Below are positions 34,871-48,000 of a stretch of 64,000 bases of DNA, piece after piece; positions within the stretch are counted from its first letter, which is position 1; every line of letters begins with the position of its first letter. Below the pieces are notes generated by a model. It was given only the letters and a program-made list of their open reading frames with translations. It was not told the origin of the DNA and did no database searches. Where the stretch lies: assembly GCA_013399875.1 (NCBI GenBank), contig VXAZ01008283.1:248001-312000 (forward strand), given 5' to 3'. A program made the translations under genes and the position numbers. The DNA is from Gymnorhina tibicen. Lineage: Eukaryota > Chordata > Aves > Passeriformes > Artamidae.

Positions 34871-37800
34871 GCAATACATTTGAAAATGCCAGTATTTTAC
34901 CTCTGTAATACAATAATGTCTGTATATAAAGTATGAGAATTGTATTATAAAAACTCTGACTAATCAGTTTAATGACTGAGTGCAGAGAACTATTTAAGAT
35001 CACTGCTAAGCGTTAACAAGTCTATAAATAAAACCAAAAGAGAGAATTGTTTGATTTTATACATGCAAAACATTCTGCTTTGCTTTTTATACTTAAATAT
35101 CAAGGAGAAAAAAAACAAATAAAAAACCAAAGAGGTATATGAAAGCCAAAAGCCTGATCTACTGACATGTCTGAAAATATTTAAATATAGAATGAACACA
35201 TACAGCAAAATCACAAGAGGCAGTCACCAATTTGCAGGAATGAAGCCTAGAAAACTTCATTTTAGGGATCTTGTTCCAAGTTTTGTATTTTGGTGTCAAA
35301 AGATATATTTTGGTATGTAAATAAATACAACTTAGGCACATCAGCCAGGAAAAAAAAAAAGACATTTCTCTTTAGTTATCAAAGTTGCATTAATAAGTAA
35401 GTCCACTTCAATTGACTAATTTCAAATATTAAAAACATTTTAGTTGATAACTGTTCTGTTGAACATAACATATGAGTGTATTCTCTCACAGATACGATTT
35501 CACTGTGGTGATAAGCCAAGAAATAAAAATAACCTTCTCACTTAAAAGGTGGTGATTGCAAAGTCATGCTGTCACATCTTGCAGCAACTCCATGTTTTTC
35601 CAAGCAATGGAATAGAGTCCCCACAGACTTCATCGAACAACTGCCTACAGGTCCTGCACAGCTAATCTGTATTTACTGCATTTCTGACATGGACCACACA
35701 TGGCCTCCAGCACAGGGGCTTTCCCTGTTTAGGAGCTTCTGACCGAACAGGTATAATGAAAACTGCAGTAAATTATAACTGAAAAAGATAATACTTTCAA
35801 AATAGGAATCCTACCTGTTCTGAATCATAACTCTAATTTGAAAGTATGAGATGCAGTATGTTGCAGTGTTAGGGTTCTGTGCTTACTACTCCTGTTTTTC
35901 AGCACTGAAGAGAGTTCAAACATACAATGTCTATAGTCTTTGCTTAGTAAAACTTGAAAAGACAGTGAATATGCACTGAAATTTTATTCATTTTCCTATT
36001 ATGACCTGAAGTTTTCATCTTTGGCCAAAGAGCAATACTTCCTAATTCTTGATTTCTAACTTCTGGATAAAAGAATAGAGTTATTATTATTATATTTTAA
36101 TTTTTTTAAAGATTTAGGTTTATTTGGGGGTTATATATGACCAAAACTGTCCAACAAGCAAGGTTGGTCATTCAAACTGTACTGTTAAGTACTCACACAA
36201 TATTAACTATTCTGAATTTTCACTATCTGGTACCACAACTGAAGGGCAATAAACCCATTACCTAGAAAAAAGAAAAGCACATAATCATCTGCAGATACTG
36301 TTCTATCCAGTAAAAGCAAAGTAATCAGCATATATTCTAATATCTCTGGTGATATGCTAGTGGATCTACAAATTAGGAACATCGACACCTTAATGTCTTT
36401 CAAGGAAACAAATTATAGATGCTTTAATCCATTAACTTTTACACATACTTTCTATCATGACTGCCTTTGTCCTTCTTCTTTGACCTTTTCCCCAAAGTGC
36501 TCAACTTTTCTTAATTGATCTAATTTAAATGGAGAGGCATGTAAGGTACTTTTCACATTCAATTTATCTGTAAAAAACTTTGATAAAATTACCCCCAGAT
36601 GTACAGCTGAAATGCCAAGAGAATAGACAAAGTGTTACTCACACTAACCAATACCAGAAATTAAATAACATCATTACCTTCATTGGCATCTCTGTGCTTT
36701 TACACTGATGGAGATGCGAGAATAGTTTAGCATGTGTAAGAATATTTTAAAAGACTATGTGAAGGATTATGCTATTTGTAGCTACCCAGAACTGCTGTAT
36801 ATCACATTCTAGGGTCTGCTAATGCATCTGTCAAAAGAATCATTATAACAACACAAATTTAGCCATTTAGTATTTCCATTTCTCACAACATTACAATAAA
36901 TCACCTTTTAAATGTACAGTGTTTGTTCTGTAACATTCTGAGAACTTTGGGGGTATTGCCTTCTTTTGGTAAAAATATTTTACCATTTTCATTACAGTAC
37001 CAGTATGAAAAAAATCTTCTAGTGGAGAACATGACTACATGTACACGATTAAACTAACCAGGAATTTTGCATCACAGTTTTATATAGAATCTTTTTCTTC
37101 TAATAAACACAGAGTATCTCTAGGTCACAGCACAGATAGCTTCTGTGCTGATGGTATAACAGAAAAATCCTTTTGTAAGACACTGAAATTTGACAATAAG
37201 TCAGTATTACCTTAGATGTGCCATCTTACATTACTGTTTGCTTTGGTAATTTATTTTAATGCTGCAGTCTGGCTTTCCTTTTATAGCAAACACAGAAATG
37301 CATGGGCAGTTTTGAAGAGCTAAAATTTCAGTATTTGTGATCTATCACAGGATCTCAAGTCCAAACTTCTGTAGATCATTCTTTGGACTCTTCAGCAGAA
37401 ACACAACAACAAGAGCAGCATACGGTCCTTTGTCAGTATGGCATATCAGCACTGAAGGATTTAGGTAGAAGCACAGTGGAACAAAGGAAATAACATGATG
37501 GTTTAGGACCCCAGGACCAAGGTTAAGGTTTCTATGGGAATAAAGTGTTACAAGATTTTCCTGAAAAGGTGAACTTCAGAAGACATGCAGCAAGCTTCAC
37601 TTCAGGAGGTACAAGATCCTCTAGCAGAGCACGTACAAAAGACGGCTCTAACACCCACCCCAACAATGAAGCTTCCTTACAGCTTTTTCCTATACTATAG
37701 CATTGCCATGCACATTTGCTTGGTATGAGCAGACTGCTCAATTGTTTATAGGCTGAATTCTTTGGATATTTATAGTGGATGGAAGAAAACAAACAAAAGT

Positions 37801-40800
37801 CCAAGCATCAGCAATAAACAGAGAAATAATGTACATTAATATACCCCTTTGTTGTACAGGAGAATTGAAGAAATGCTAGATTTTTCCTGGTTTACATGGA
37901 CAAACTCCCCTTTGACTACTATAATATGGTCAAGAACAGATTTTTTGATACAGACAAAAAGAAAAGCTCTCTTCATCTCTGCTTTCGTATTTGACACTTG
38001 AGATTACAGTTGAGGAGATTATTTAAGACACCCTGCTATATTCTTCAGTCAATTCTGCAACTTCATACTTGTCTACAAGTCTTACCAGAGGAAAAGCAAT
38101 TAAACTGAAGAGAAAAAATAAAGTAAGGAGAATTTAATTCCTTTGTTTACCATCAACCTTCCTCTATCTTGATGTGTGTTTTGCAGTATATAGTTTGAAG
38201 AAACCAGTCACCAGTGGACAAGTTTACTATTCACAAAATATTACAGTGCTCTGTCTATAACGTATAATGGGTCAGATTATTTCATTAAGTGCTAGTATTA
38301 CCACTATTTTATGCTTCATGGCATATCTAAAGATTATTCCTTCTAACACATCATTAGTGTTTTTAATAAAAATGTAGTTATCGGCAATTTGGATTCAAGA
38401 GACTGTGAACCTACAATGAACATCATGTGCATCTGAATTAAAAACAAAGAGAAATGGTCAGATGGTGGTCCTAAGTGACTAATATCAAGAGCTCTTGGAC
38501 TCCATTATGTTCTAAAATAAATGTGACTCATCCAATGTCTCATAAATTTTATTTAAACCATTTAGCTAAAATAAAATGTAAGAACATAATGATCAATTAT
38601 ATGAAATTCTGAGAAGGGTTATCTGAAAGTGATCATCTGCTGTTGTGAAACAATTTAATGAATTTGACTAAAATCTATATGTATTTTGAAGATATTTTGA
38701 ATGACTGTATTCAAAATTGAATATGTACCTTGAAGATGATTCTAAAGAGTTGGTTTGTGTTTGAATCAGCAACTTTTAGTTATTGATTTTGCACATTTAA
38801 TTTTTCATTTCCTTTATGGTGTATAACCCACTCCTCTTCCTGATTCCCAACAGACACAGGATAGATCTTACAATTACACTCAGGTGGAAGAAGTCTGACA
38901 GCTCTTGTTAACCTCTTACAGCAGGCATTATAAAAGTTTCCTTCAATTCAAGAAGAGACTTTAAAGTATATCTTTCTGAGGCTGTATTTCAGGGTCACTT
39001 TGACGCAGGAAACTTCCTTTCTGATGTCTTCCCTTTCAGAACTGTATTGATGTTCGTGCTGCCAGGCAGGCACACAACTGTAAGATACAAGCAAAGCTCT
39101 GAAGTTTTGGGTCTTTCCTATGTAATAATGCCAAAGGAAGGATATGGAAAAAGAAAATACATTTCAGAGGAGGTTTTTGACTGGTTCAGCTTGGTGATAT
39201 TTGTTATTTGGAAGTAAATGTAAATTCACTCCTGGTATAATTGCAAATGAAAAAAGTCTGGTTTTTTAAAAAAACACAATTAACAGTAAGTACAAAGCAG
39301 CCACAGTGTTCTTCAATGCTTAGAAAACCATGGCATTCAGTGCAAAAAGGAATAAATTATGGAGGTCATAAACCAGAATGGGTGCTCTCTGGACAGCAGC
39401 AACTCTGAAAGGCATCTAAGGGATACAGTGGACAAGCAATTTAACTGGGGTTTCCAGGACAATGCTGTGGCTAAAAGAACTGCATGACCCTTAGGGATTA
39501 AATGACTCAGAAGTACAATTATCATGTGAATTTGCTTGTTAGAAATAAGCAAATTTGCTTGGAAATAGCATGACTCATATTTGAACACTGTCAATAATTA
39601 TGATGCTGGGTGATATTTATTTAAAGAGACTGGAAAAAAAAGAGCATAGAGAGATGTAAAATATAGACATGTATACAAAGGGAGTGGAGAAAATGCCATA
39701 TGGCAAGAACTTTCCTTGTTCTACCTGTTGGGCATACCAAGGAGATGACTGGAGAATATCCTGGTTACAGGACATAAGTATGACTTGAAAATACAGGGGA
39801 CAAAAGAGTACTGTAATCTTCTAGAGAATGACATAATTAAAAAAAAAGCTGGAATTTGATTCTGGAATGATTTAGATGGGATGTATGGTAAAATTTTAGC
39901 AAGGCATACCATTTTAGCAAGTGACTTCCCCGTTCTTGAGGTCTTCAGTAACTATTAAATACTTTCTCACAAGGCAAAAAGTACCACACTCGGCACTGAG
40001 GCAGCTGGCTGAAACTCACTGACCTACCTCGGAGCTCTCACTGCCTTTCAAGACCTCGAGCTGCAGACAGAAGGTGGATGAAGATGTTCTGCTATAGTGT
40101 TTCCCCAGAGTGGGATCCTTTCAGACTGATAAGCCTTGTTACCTGTTCCCAACACCATTTTACAGCACCTCCTTTTAGTGTTTTCAGCAGAGGACACTGT
40201 GCGTCCACAAAATAAAGTGCTATACTCCAGGGAGGTACAAAGTAGATAATTTTTTAGTGAGCAGCAACTTTTGTTGCTCCTAACAAGTAAAAAAACTCCA
40301 ACCTATTTCTTGTCTGAACACTATAAACAGCTGTGGAAACTGCAAACAAAGCTGTGATCAAGAGATCAAAAATATAGAAAGAACTGACTTTCTTGATAAT
40401 AGCTACATCAGTTACAAAAGGTCTGGAGATGATATTGGGTTATGAATTATGTTGAAAGATGTTCCATTTGCATAGAAATAAACTACCTGCAAGAAAAAAT
40501 CTTTATAGCCAGCAGTCACTCATCATTTCATCAGCAGCAAGATTAAAAAAATAGGTCTCCATGTATTATGGCTAGATGTCACTGCTTCTCTCTTAAAAAA
40601 CAAGCTTCATGGTACACCTTAAGTTTATGCAACAGACTGTATGTCAAAGAGTTTATTTTGAGAAACTTTAACCTTGATACTTCAAATTCTTACAGGCAAA
40701 GATTTTCAAGACTGACTTCTATATCTATTATTAAAAATATAATTTTCAAATATTTTTTCAAATATTTTTGGGTGCTCTCTCCTTTCCTTTTTTTTTCCTA

Positions 40801-41087
40801 AGCATTTTACCCATTTCCACCAATTAATTTAGCACTGAAACTTCAAATCATGTTACTCTAGATGAAATGCTTCTCACTCTAACATCTTCTACACTCCCAC
40901 TCTTTCCCCAAACACAATTCACTTCTTCTGTCTCATTTTTCATTTTTGGCCATTTTTGCCTAATTTCAAGTACATTCAAATAAACACATGTACATCCATT
41001 CAATTTCTTGTCTGAATCTGTCTAGCACCAGGAACCAGTACCATGAAAAAACAGCCTTTTTGTACCTTTATTTACTAAACAAAAGCT

Positions 41088-41119
41088 TCCCCCTATAGTA
41101 CTTTACCCCCTATAGTATT
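41088..41119 (+). repeat. Two-copy direct repeat CCCCCTATAGTA
   Basis: The block CCCCCTATAGTACTTTA is followed at once by CCCCCTATAGTATTG, a two-copy local duplication. Confidence 0.7.
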
Positions 41120-44100
41120 GCTTGTAGGTATTAGCTGAATCCTTGTAAGCTAAGTACTCTGTGGTATTCACCCCTTATGATAAGGCATGCTTTCAATTAC
41201 TACCATTATTCTCATGATTTTTCTATGAAGCCACTCAGATATTTTAAAATCTGCCTGAAAGGCATCTGCAGAGCTTTTCTCAATCTTATTGAGTATTTCC
41301 TAGTTTACTGTACTTGAACACCAGAGAAAGGATATTTACATACAGCACTAAGATACCGATTATCTCCAAGATTCCCCATGCCTTTTTTAAAGCCATTCAC
41401 CTCATGGAGACGATAAACTAACCCACGGAAATGTCTGAATTGTAGAGATATCGACCTCGGGGAGGGGGAGGAACTGAAAACCCCAGGAACTGCTAGTCTG
41501 CATTTCTTTCCATTCTGCTCTGCATTGCAGCTATTCAGTATTAAGGAAGAAACTGTTCATTCCTTAAACTGTTTTTAAAAATCATGTGGCATGCTTTCAG
41601 TTCTGTGAAATGCAGTTAATGAACTGTGCACAATGATTTTCTGTTAGATCTTGGCCTTCCTCATTATTTAATTGGCAATTAGTTCAACACACCGCACCAC
41701 ATGCACTGCTAATGTTACCAGGTTACCAGGACAGAAAGTACTTTTTCAGAAAGGAGTAGAAGCAAAGAAAAAGGGTATATGAAATTCCATCACTGGAAAG
41801 GATGTTTGAAATCCCATCACCACCAGCCCTTGGCAAAGACTAAAGAAGGCTAGCAGACTGAAAAAAAACCTGTCTCCATAGGGAGCATCCTGCCAAAGGT
41901 CAATGTGATGCTGCATAAAAGAACAGAATAACAGAGGCTTTAAAAGTGACCACAGCATTCTTCAAATTTCTTGGCTGTAATCCAATTATTAATCTTACAG
42001 TTTTTATTAGTTTTCCCTCCTTTTAATGAGAATTGAAATACAACACAACCATTTGTATTTGCAACATTTCCAGCTTCAATATAACGAGTGGAAGATAAGG
42101 AAAGAAATTATGAATACATTGGCTGCTGCTGCTTTTTCTGCATGAATAAGACCATTATGGCTTTGGACTATAACCTGAATTCTCAGACAAGTCAGTCTAA
42201 GTGAATCAGAGAAATTGAAAGTGTCTTGAGAAGCCACCTGATTCACCACTGTGCTACTACACCTTCTAAGGTTATACAACATAAAAATAGAAACAATGCA
42301 GCACTGTACTAGGAGTATGTTTTAGCTGTACAATTTTCTATTTGTATTTAAATAATTTTTCTAGAAGGTTTTGTGGGATAAGAAATATCATTTCAAGAGT
42401 TAAAATAGAAAGCAGATGATTTTAAGCACTATATGGACTCTTTTTTTCCTAGGTAGAGAATTACAGGCAACAATCTGTCCCAATGTCTCATAGCAGATAA
42501 AGAGTAAGTGATGTATATAACTATTGTGCATCCCTGCTGTGATGCAGCTGCTGCTTTTGTGTCACTAATGGACTCCTCTCTTGGCAGAGAAGGAATCTCC
42601 AGTCCTTTTTCAACAGGTGACAGGCAAAAATAAATTGCAAATACTTGAGTTGGCCTGTCAGGGAGCCAATTACCATTTCAGCTGACCAGAATCACTTGAA
42701 AAGAAAATCAAGGAAGAAGAAACATGACAGAAGATGACAGAAAAATGACAGGAAAAAAACGACAGAACTGGGCAAAAAGGAAAAGTGGATTCAATGCTGA
42801 AAATATGAGCAGTCTCAAAATAAAATTTGGATGGACTCCTAGTAGTTGTGCTGTTTTCCTTGCTCTCTTTTTCATTTGATGGGAATAAATGCAAAGACCA
42901 GGCCCCTGTGGATCTTTTCTGGTATCTTAACAAAACACACTTTGCCCCTGGCAAGTTTTTACAGTTCATTATTTCAGTGATTTGGGTTTTAATGGAGTGC
43001 TGCATCTTATTCAGCAGTAAGTACTGGCAGGAACTTGAGAGACAGCACGGGTGGAAGAAGGGGAGGAGACAGAAGGAAGGCTTTCTCATCCCTCCAATTA
43101 TAAAACACTCCACAGCTTGCCCAGAGGAGGGAAGAGTATTGGCCTCAGGGACAAAGGTGCAAAGAAAAAGCGGATAAACATGGTGATTTGGCTTAATAAT
43201 ATGCTTCCTACTATATCAAACTGGATTAGATACAGTTCATTTCCTGCAAAGGTTTCCCAAGCTTTGCTTTACATTGCCTTGTGCCAAAGGAGAGCGTTGT
43301 TTCCTGCTATCCCATACACGTGGGTTTAGTAGGAGGATCCAGCTTTAGTATGAAGCTGGCTGCTGCATGGTCCTGATCGCAAGTCTCAGCATGTGATGCC
43401 TCCTACTCTGAAGATTGCTCATAAAGTGTCCCCCAGTACCTCAGCTGGGTGAACAATGACAGGTAGATGACAAGGATCTCTCTCACAGATGCAATTTTAC
43501 CCCATGTAACAGCTTAGAGCAAACCAACTTAAGGACTGTATAATGAGTGGCAGTCCTAACACAATACCTACATATTTCTTTCCTTCAGAGTTTGCAGAAA
43601 GCATGCCAGTACATATGGTGTTGCTGGCTTTTTAAATCACAGTGTAAGGTGTTTGATTTGATTTAATTTACATGTAAAAATGAAGTGGAGAGAAACCAAT
43701 TTACTGCCAGCTCTTATCTTCATGTTTGAATGGGTATAAAATATGAGTCCTTTGGGAAAGGGAATGAGTGGTGCCACTGGAGGCTTGTCTACACAAGGGT
43801 CAAATGATACGAAGCTCAGGCAATGTACTCACCAGCTACTGGGTCCTGTCTTTCTCCCAGCATCCCACCGAGCTTCCTGCCTTTGAAGCCAACAGTAAAT
43901 AATAGCAGATTTGTGGATTCATACACAGATACCTTCTATTGGGAAGGAGTGGCTTATATCACCCAGATTACACAGAAGCAGATCCTCAGGGATGCAGCTC
44001 CTGACATGTCCGATATCATGCTTTCCACCATAAAGAAACCTACCGGCTTTTTTCAAAATGTTTTATTAGAAATAAAATAAACTGCCCTCTTTCAGTTCTG

Positions 44101-44324
44101 AAAACACTTTTCAGAAGCTTCTCCTAAAACTTCATTTCAGGTACAAAAACAAGGTTGCATTGGTATTCTTATTCTCTAGCACAGAAACAGGGCTGGCACT
44201 CACTGTCACAAAACGGGGGAAATAATGTCCGAAGGTGTGCTTCTGCCTGCCTCTAGAACTGCTGTACAGGAAATTATTATTAGAATTAAAAAAGAGCTGG
44301 TACGGAACAATAGTAAGTATCTAG

Positions 44325-44392
44325 GTAGTAAACTGGTATACTAAGTAAACCTGGTATACTACTAAGTATACTAAGGAGTAAACTAAACAGTA
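44325..44392 (+). repeat. Imperfect GTATACTAAGTAAAC repeat
   Basis: Related units (CTGGTATACTAAGTAAAC, CTGGTATACTACTAAG, TATACTAAGGAGTAAAC) follow one another for about 70 bases. Confidence 0.7.
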
Positions 44393-45062
44393 ACAAAATT
44401 TCTAAATAAAAATAAATAATAAACAAACTGAATATGGTCTTAAAAGCATTATGTTCTTAGGATATGGCTGCAGGTTACATGGAATGAAGAGAAATATCTA
44501 TTGTTTTTATAACTGTCTATACAGAATATTTGGTACAAATTGGAAAGTTGTTCAAATTCACGTTTTCAGATATGATAGAAGATTCTGTTTTATCAATGTG
44601 TATCAAAGTTCAAAAGATTGCATTAATATTAATATCAAATAAACTATAATTATATCCTCTCTTACATATCCTCCTCTCAAAACTCGTTTGACTGATAATG
44701 TTTACATTTATAAAATGTTGATCTGGGGCCTGAGGACTCAACAGACCTCACTGTGCCAAGTTTGCCATTAAGAAGCACAGGGCGAATTGCTCAGACAGAG
44801 CTGGTCTGATTCCTGCCATGCTAAAAACCAGTGCTTACCACAGATTCTGGGAATACCCTTGATAGAAGTAACTTCTGCTGTTCTTAGACTGTATCTTTGT
44901 ATTTTGCACACCTCCAGGGTCACAACCCAGTTATGAGAATGGGCTGTGAGAAGCCTCCCCAAGGCCTCCACTCGTGCAGGTGCTGACCCTGGGGTTGGGG
45001 GCTATGCCAGAGAAATGCTGCATGCACCTGTGCCCAGACCTGAACTTACCTCGCTGACTTCA

Positions 45063-45098
45063 GTCCAGACTGGCAATTCAGACTGGCAATCCAGACTC
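45063..45098 (+). repeat. Three-copy CCAGACTGGCAATT-like repeat
   Basis: TCCAGACTGGCAAT, TCAGACTGGCAAT and CCAGACTCCTG lie in tandem. Confidence 0.65.
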
Positions 45099-48000
45099 CT
45101 GCCTGACTCCTGATTTCCATCACTGGACCTCCTCTGCTCTTCTTACTCAGTTATAAGTAGAGAGGTGTATGTCTGCATACATGTACATGTACCTGAGTAT
45201 GGTTTCAGTCATAAGAAATGGAAGGATTTGCATGTTTGCTTGCGTATGTGTGTATGAAAGGCAAGTGGGGAAGGCTGTGGCAGCAGGCTGAGTATGTAAA
45301 CAGGGACAGTAACGAGGTGATGTGTGTGGGCAGAACAAATGGTACTGGTGTCACTGAGGACACTGGCTCTGCTTTGGCTCATGCGGTCCTTCCCCTGCCG
45401 AGCAGCCTGCTCTTTCAGCCCCTGAGAAATTGCATCATCTCCTTCTGAAGGCAAACAAAGAGCTGAGCTTGTACACAACGGCAAAGAGACACAGAATTGG
45501 TAATTTTTGTAGAATGTAACAATTTGCATCACATATGATGAGATCACAGAAAGACATTTTGAATTTATTGTATCCAACAGCTGAAACAGCTTACTAAACT
45601 TTAGATGAAGACAACTGGCTAGCTTTCATATCAAGGAGACACTTCCATACTCTGCATGTCTGCAGGAAATAAAAAGAAATTAAGAGTTTAAAACTTTCCT
45701 GTGCTCTCTGTAAGCATCCAGCCAGAGGATTATTACTGTTCATTGCCAGCCAAACTTCAAGTTCCATTTGCAGTGCCAGAGAAGAACTCCAGGACGATTA
45801 CTGAAGCATTACCCATGCTTTTGTAATCGGGTGGCAAGTTTCCTATGTCATGAAAGCAGCTGGAGACTGCTTACTTCCAAATGCCCTGATGCCAAGCTTG
45901 TTTGTCCCAGTTTCAGAATGTTACAGCAAAACAAAGCCAATTCGCAAACTTTATTTTCTAGTTTTCTGCAACACTTTCATCTTTACTAGCCTGTTTTGAA
46001 CTACCAAGTGTTAACAAGTGAAGATGATTTTTATCACAAAGGTAGTTGTTCAAAGGTTAATTTTGGAGATATCCATTAACTGATGTTGTCTCCTGCTAGT
46101 ATGTAAGACATTTGATGACACCTCTGCTTTTGAACTGCCTGTAAAAATACATATATAATAAAAAAGGATAAGCATATATGCAATAAAAGAGATACATCAA
46201 AATTATTTGTGTTTTGCTTGTTTAATGCCAGTCTTGCTTGTAAAAATTCCATCATTTTATTTGACCATGAAAGTGTTAAAAGCATTCTACCTTTACTCAT
46301 CGTAACATGCAGAATTATTCTTTTTTTACAAGTTTAAAAAAAGTAAGGGAAAACAACAGTGGTGAGAAAAGTCTATCCTCTTTCAGCTGATGTTCTGCCT
46401 ATACTCAATTGTCATTATTCTGCAAACATAGATAGAAACTATCTACCAACTAATCTTAGAGTTTCCATACATTGAGGAATTAGAATAATAATTTTGCTTA
46501 ATAAACAAATAATTTTAAACCACTTATAAATATTTGTAGTACTTTTCTTGTTGTTCAAGAAAAACATATGTATCCACTGAGACATTCATTCAGGTGCAGA
46601 TTCATTCAATGGTCCTGCCTCTTCTCGTTTCCAAAGCTGAAGTCTTCTATGTGGTTTAGACTGAATGAAAATCTTCACACAGCTCTATGCTGTAGTTTCC
46701 TTTAAAGTGTTAAAGGAAATCACTTTAAAAATCCTGCTACAGTTCCTATCTTTCCAGGAATACCTGAAAATTCAGCAGTCATGGTTCTGTATCTCAAGGT
46801 TCTTTGTATTATCATCCTATGCATCACCACCACCATTATGTTCCGTCTTTGACACCAAATCAGGCCTGAAGACATGGACAACTGCTTTCCAAGGAAAGTA
46901 ACCACATTAACATGAACTTTTATTTAGTGCTAAGGTAGTAAAAAAAAGCAGTCTATTTTTGTATAGATAACTGGTACACAGCCTTTTAGTTCCCTCCTGA
47001 GCCTCTAATTTTTCCTTGTGTTTCGGCCTGTAATGAAGGATTTCCCACACCTGCTTCCTTTTAAATGTCACAGAAAAGCAACTGCGTATTTTAAAAAATC
47101 ACAATAAAAAGGTCTGTCTCTATAATTTAAAATAAAATGCCATCATGGGATTAAATTTGAACTCTATCCACTTCAAGACGTGTACAAGGTCACATAATTC
47201 CCCAAAGACAAATTGCCTTAGCACAGATATATCTTCTGTCAGTGTGAGGAAAGACTCACAGAAACCCACAAACTGTCTCTCAAAACTAAACTACAGTTTT
47301 TGAAGCAAATTAACATTCAGTTCAGGAGATCATCTGCGTTACAAATGCCAAAACAAACCCAAACTAAATAAGGAGACACTAGTGATGGAAGCTAGATCCT
47401 ACAATCTGTTTTGTTCTGGTCTCTGGCTATTAGAGAGAAGAAATATTTCATAGCCTACAAGCTCCAGGGTAAAGTAACCGGACTTACCCTGTCATAGCTG
47501 CCAAGCCCTGACTGGTCTGTGCCCTCCTCAAATACTTAACTTCCAGTTCTCACTGTTCTGCCAGGAACTGATTGCAGCAATTCAGAGCAATGAACGATGT
47601 TGTCATAAAGGGACATTTTCTACAGGAAGAAAATTCAGGAGTCTGCCTGTCTCCATGAAGGGACAGAAGATGCCTTAAAACACCTGTTGTGGTATAAGCT
47701 GCTTCTTTGCAGTTCACTTCTTTGCTGTGAAAGTACATCAGACATGATAGCGGTATTGTTTTTGCTGGATCTTAAGGTTAAGATAATCAGGCACTTCCAG
47801 CAAAGTTCACACTTTCCAGCACACTGAGTTGTTCAGTGATGGCAAAAGTCTGCCCAAGCCCATCTACTGGGGTTTGCTGGGCTTGCAGGCCACCTTACCA
47901 ATGTTTTTTACAAGCACATTTTGCTTTTAAAGATGCTGTAAGCATGAAGGGGAAAATTATGAAATGTGCTAGACAGTACTAGAAACAGAAGTCCTGAGTG

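Noticed and set aside
42670..43113. 147-codon open frame on the minus strand
   Set aside because: Ser/Phe/Cys-rich chance composition, no recognisable domain, overlapped by other open frames, and no splice context.
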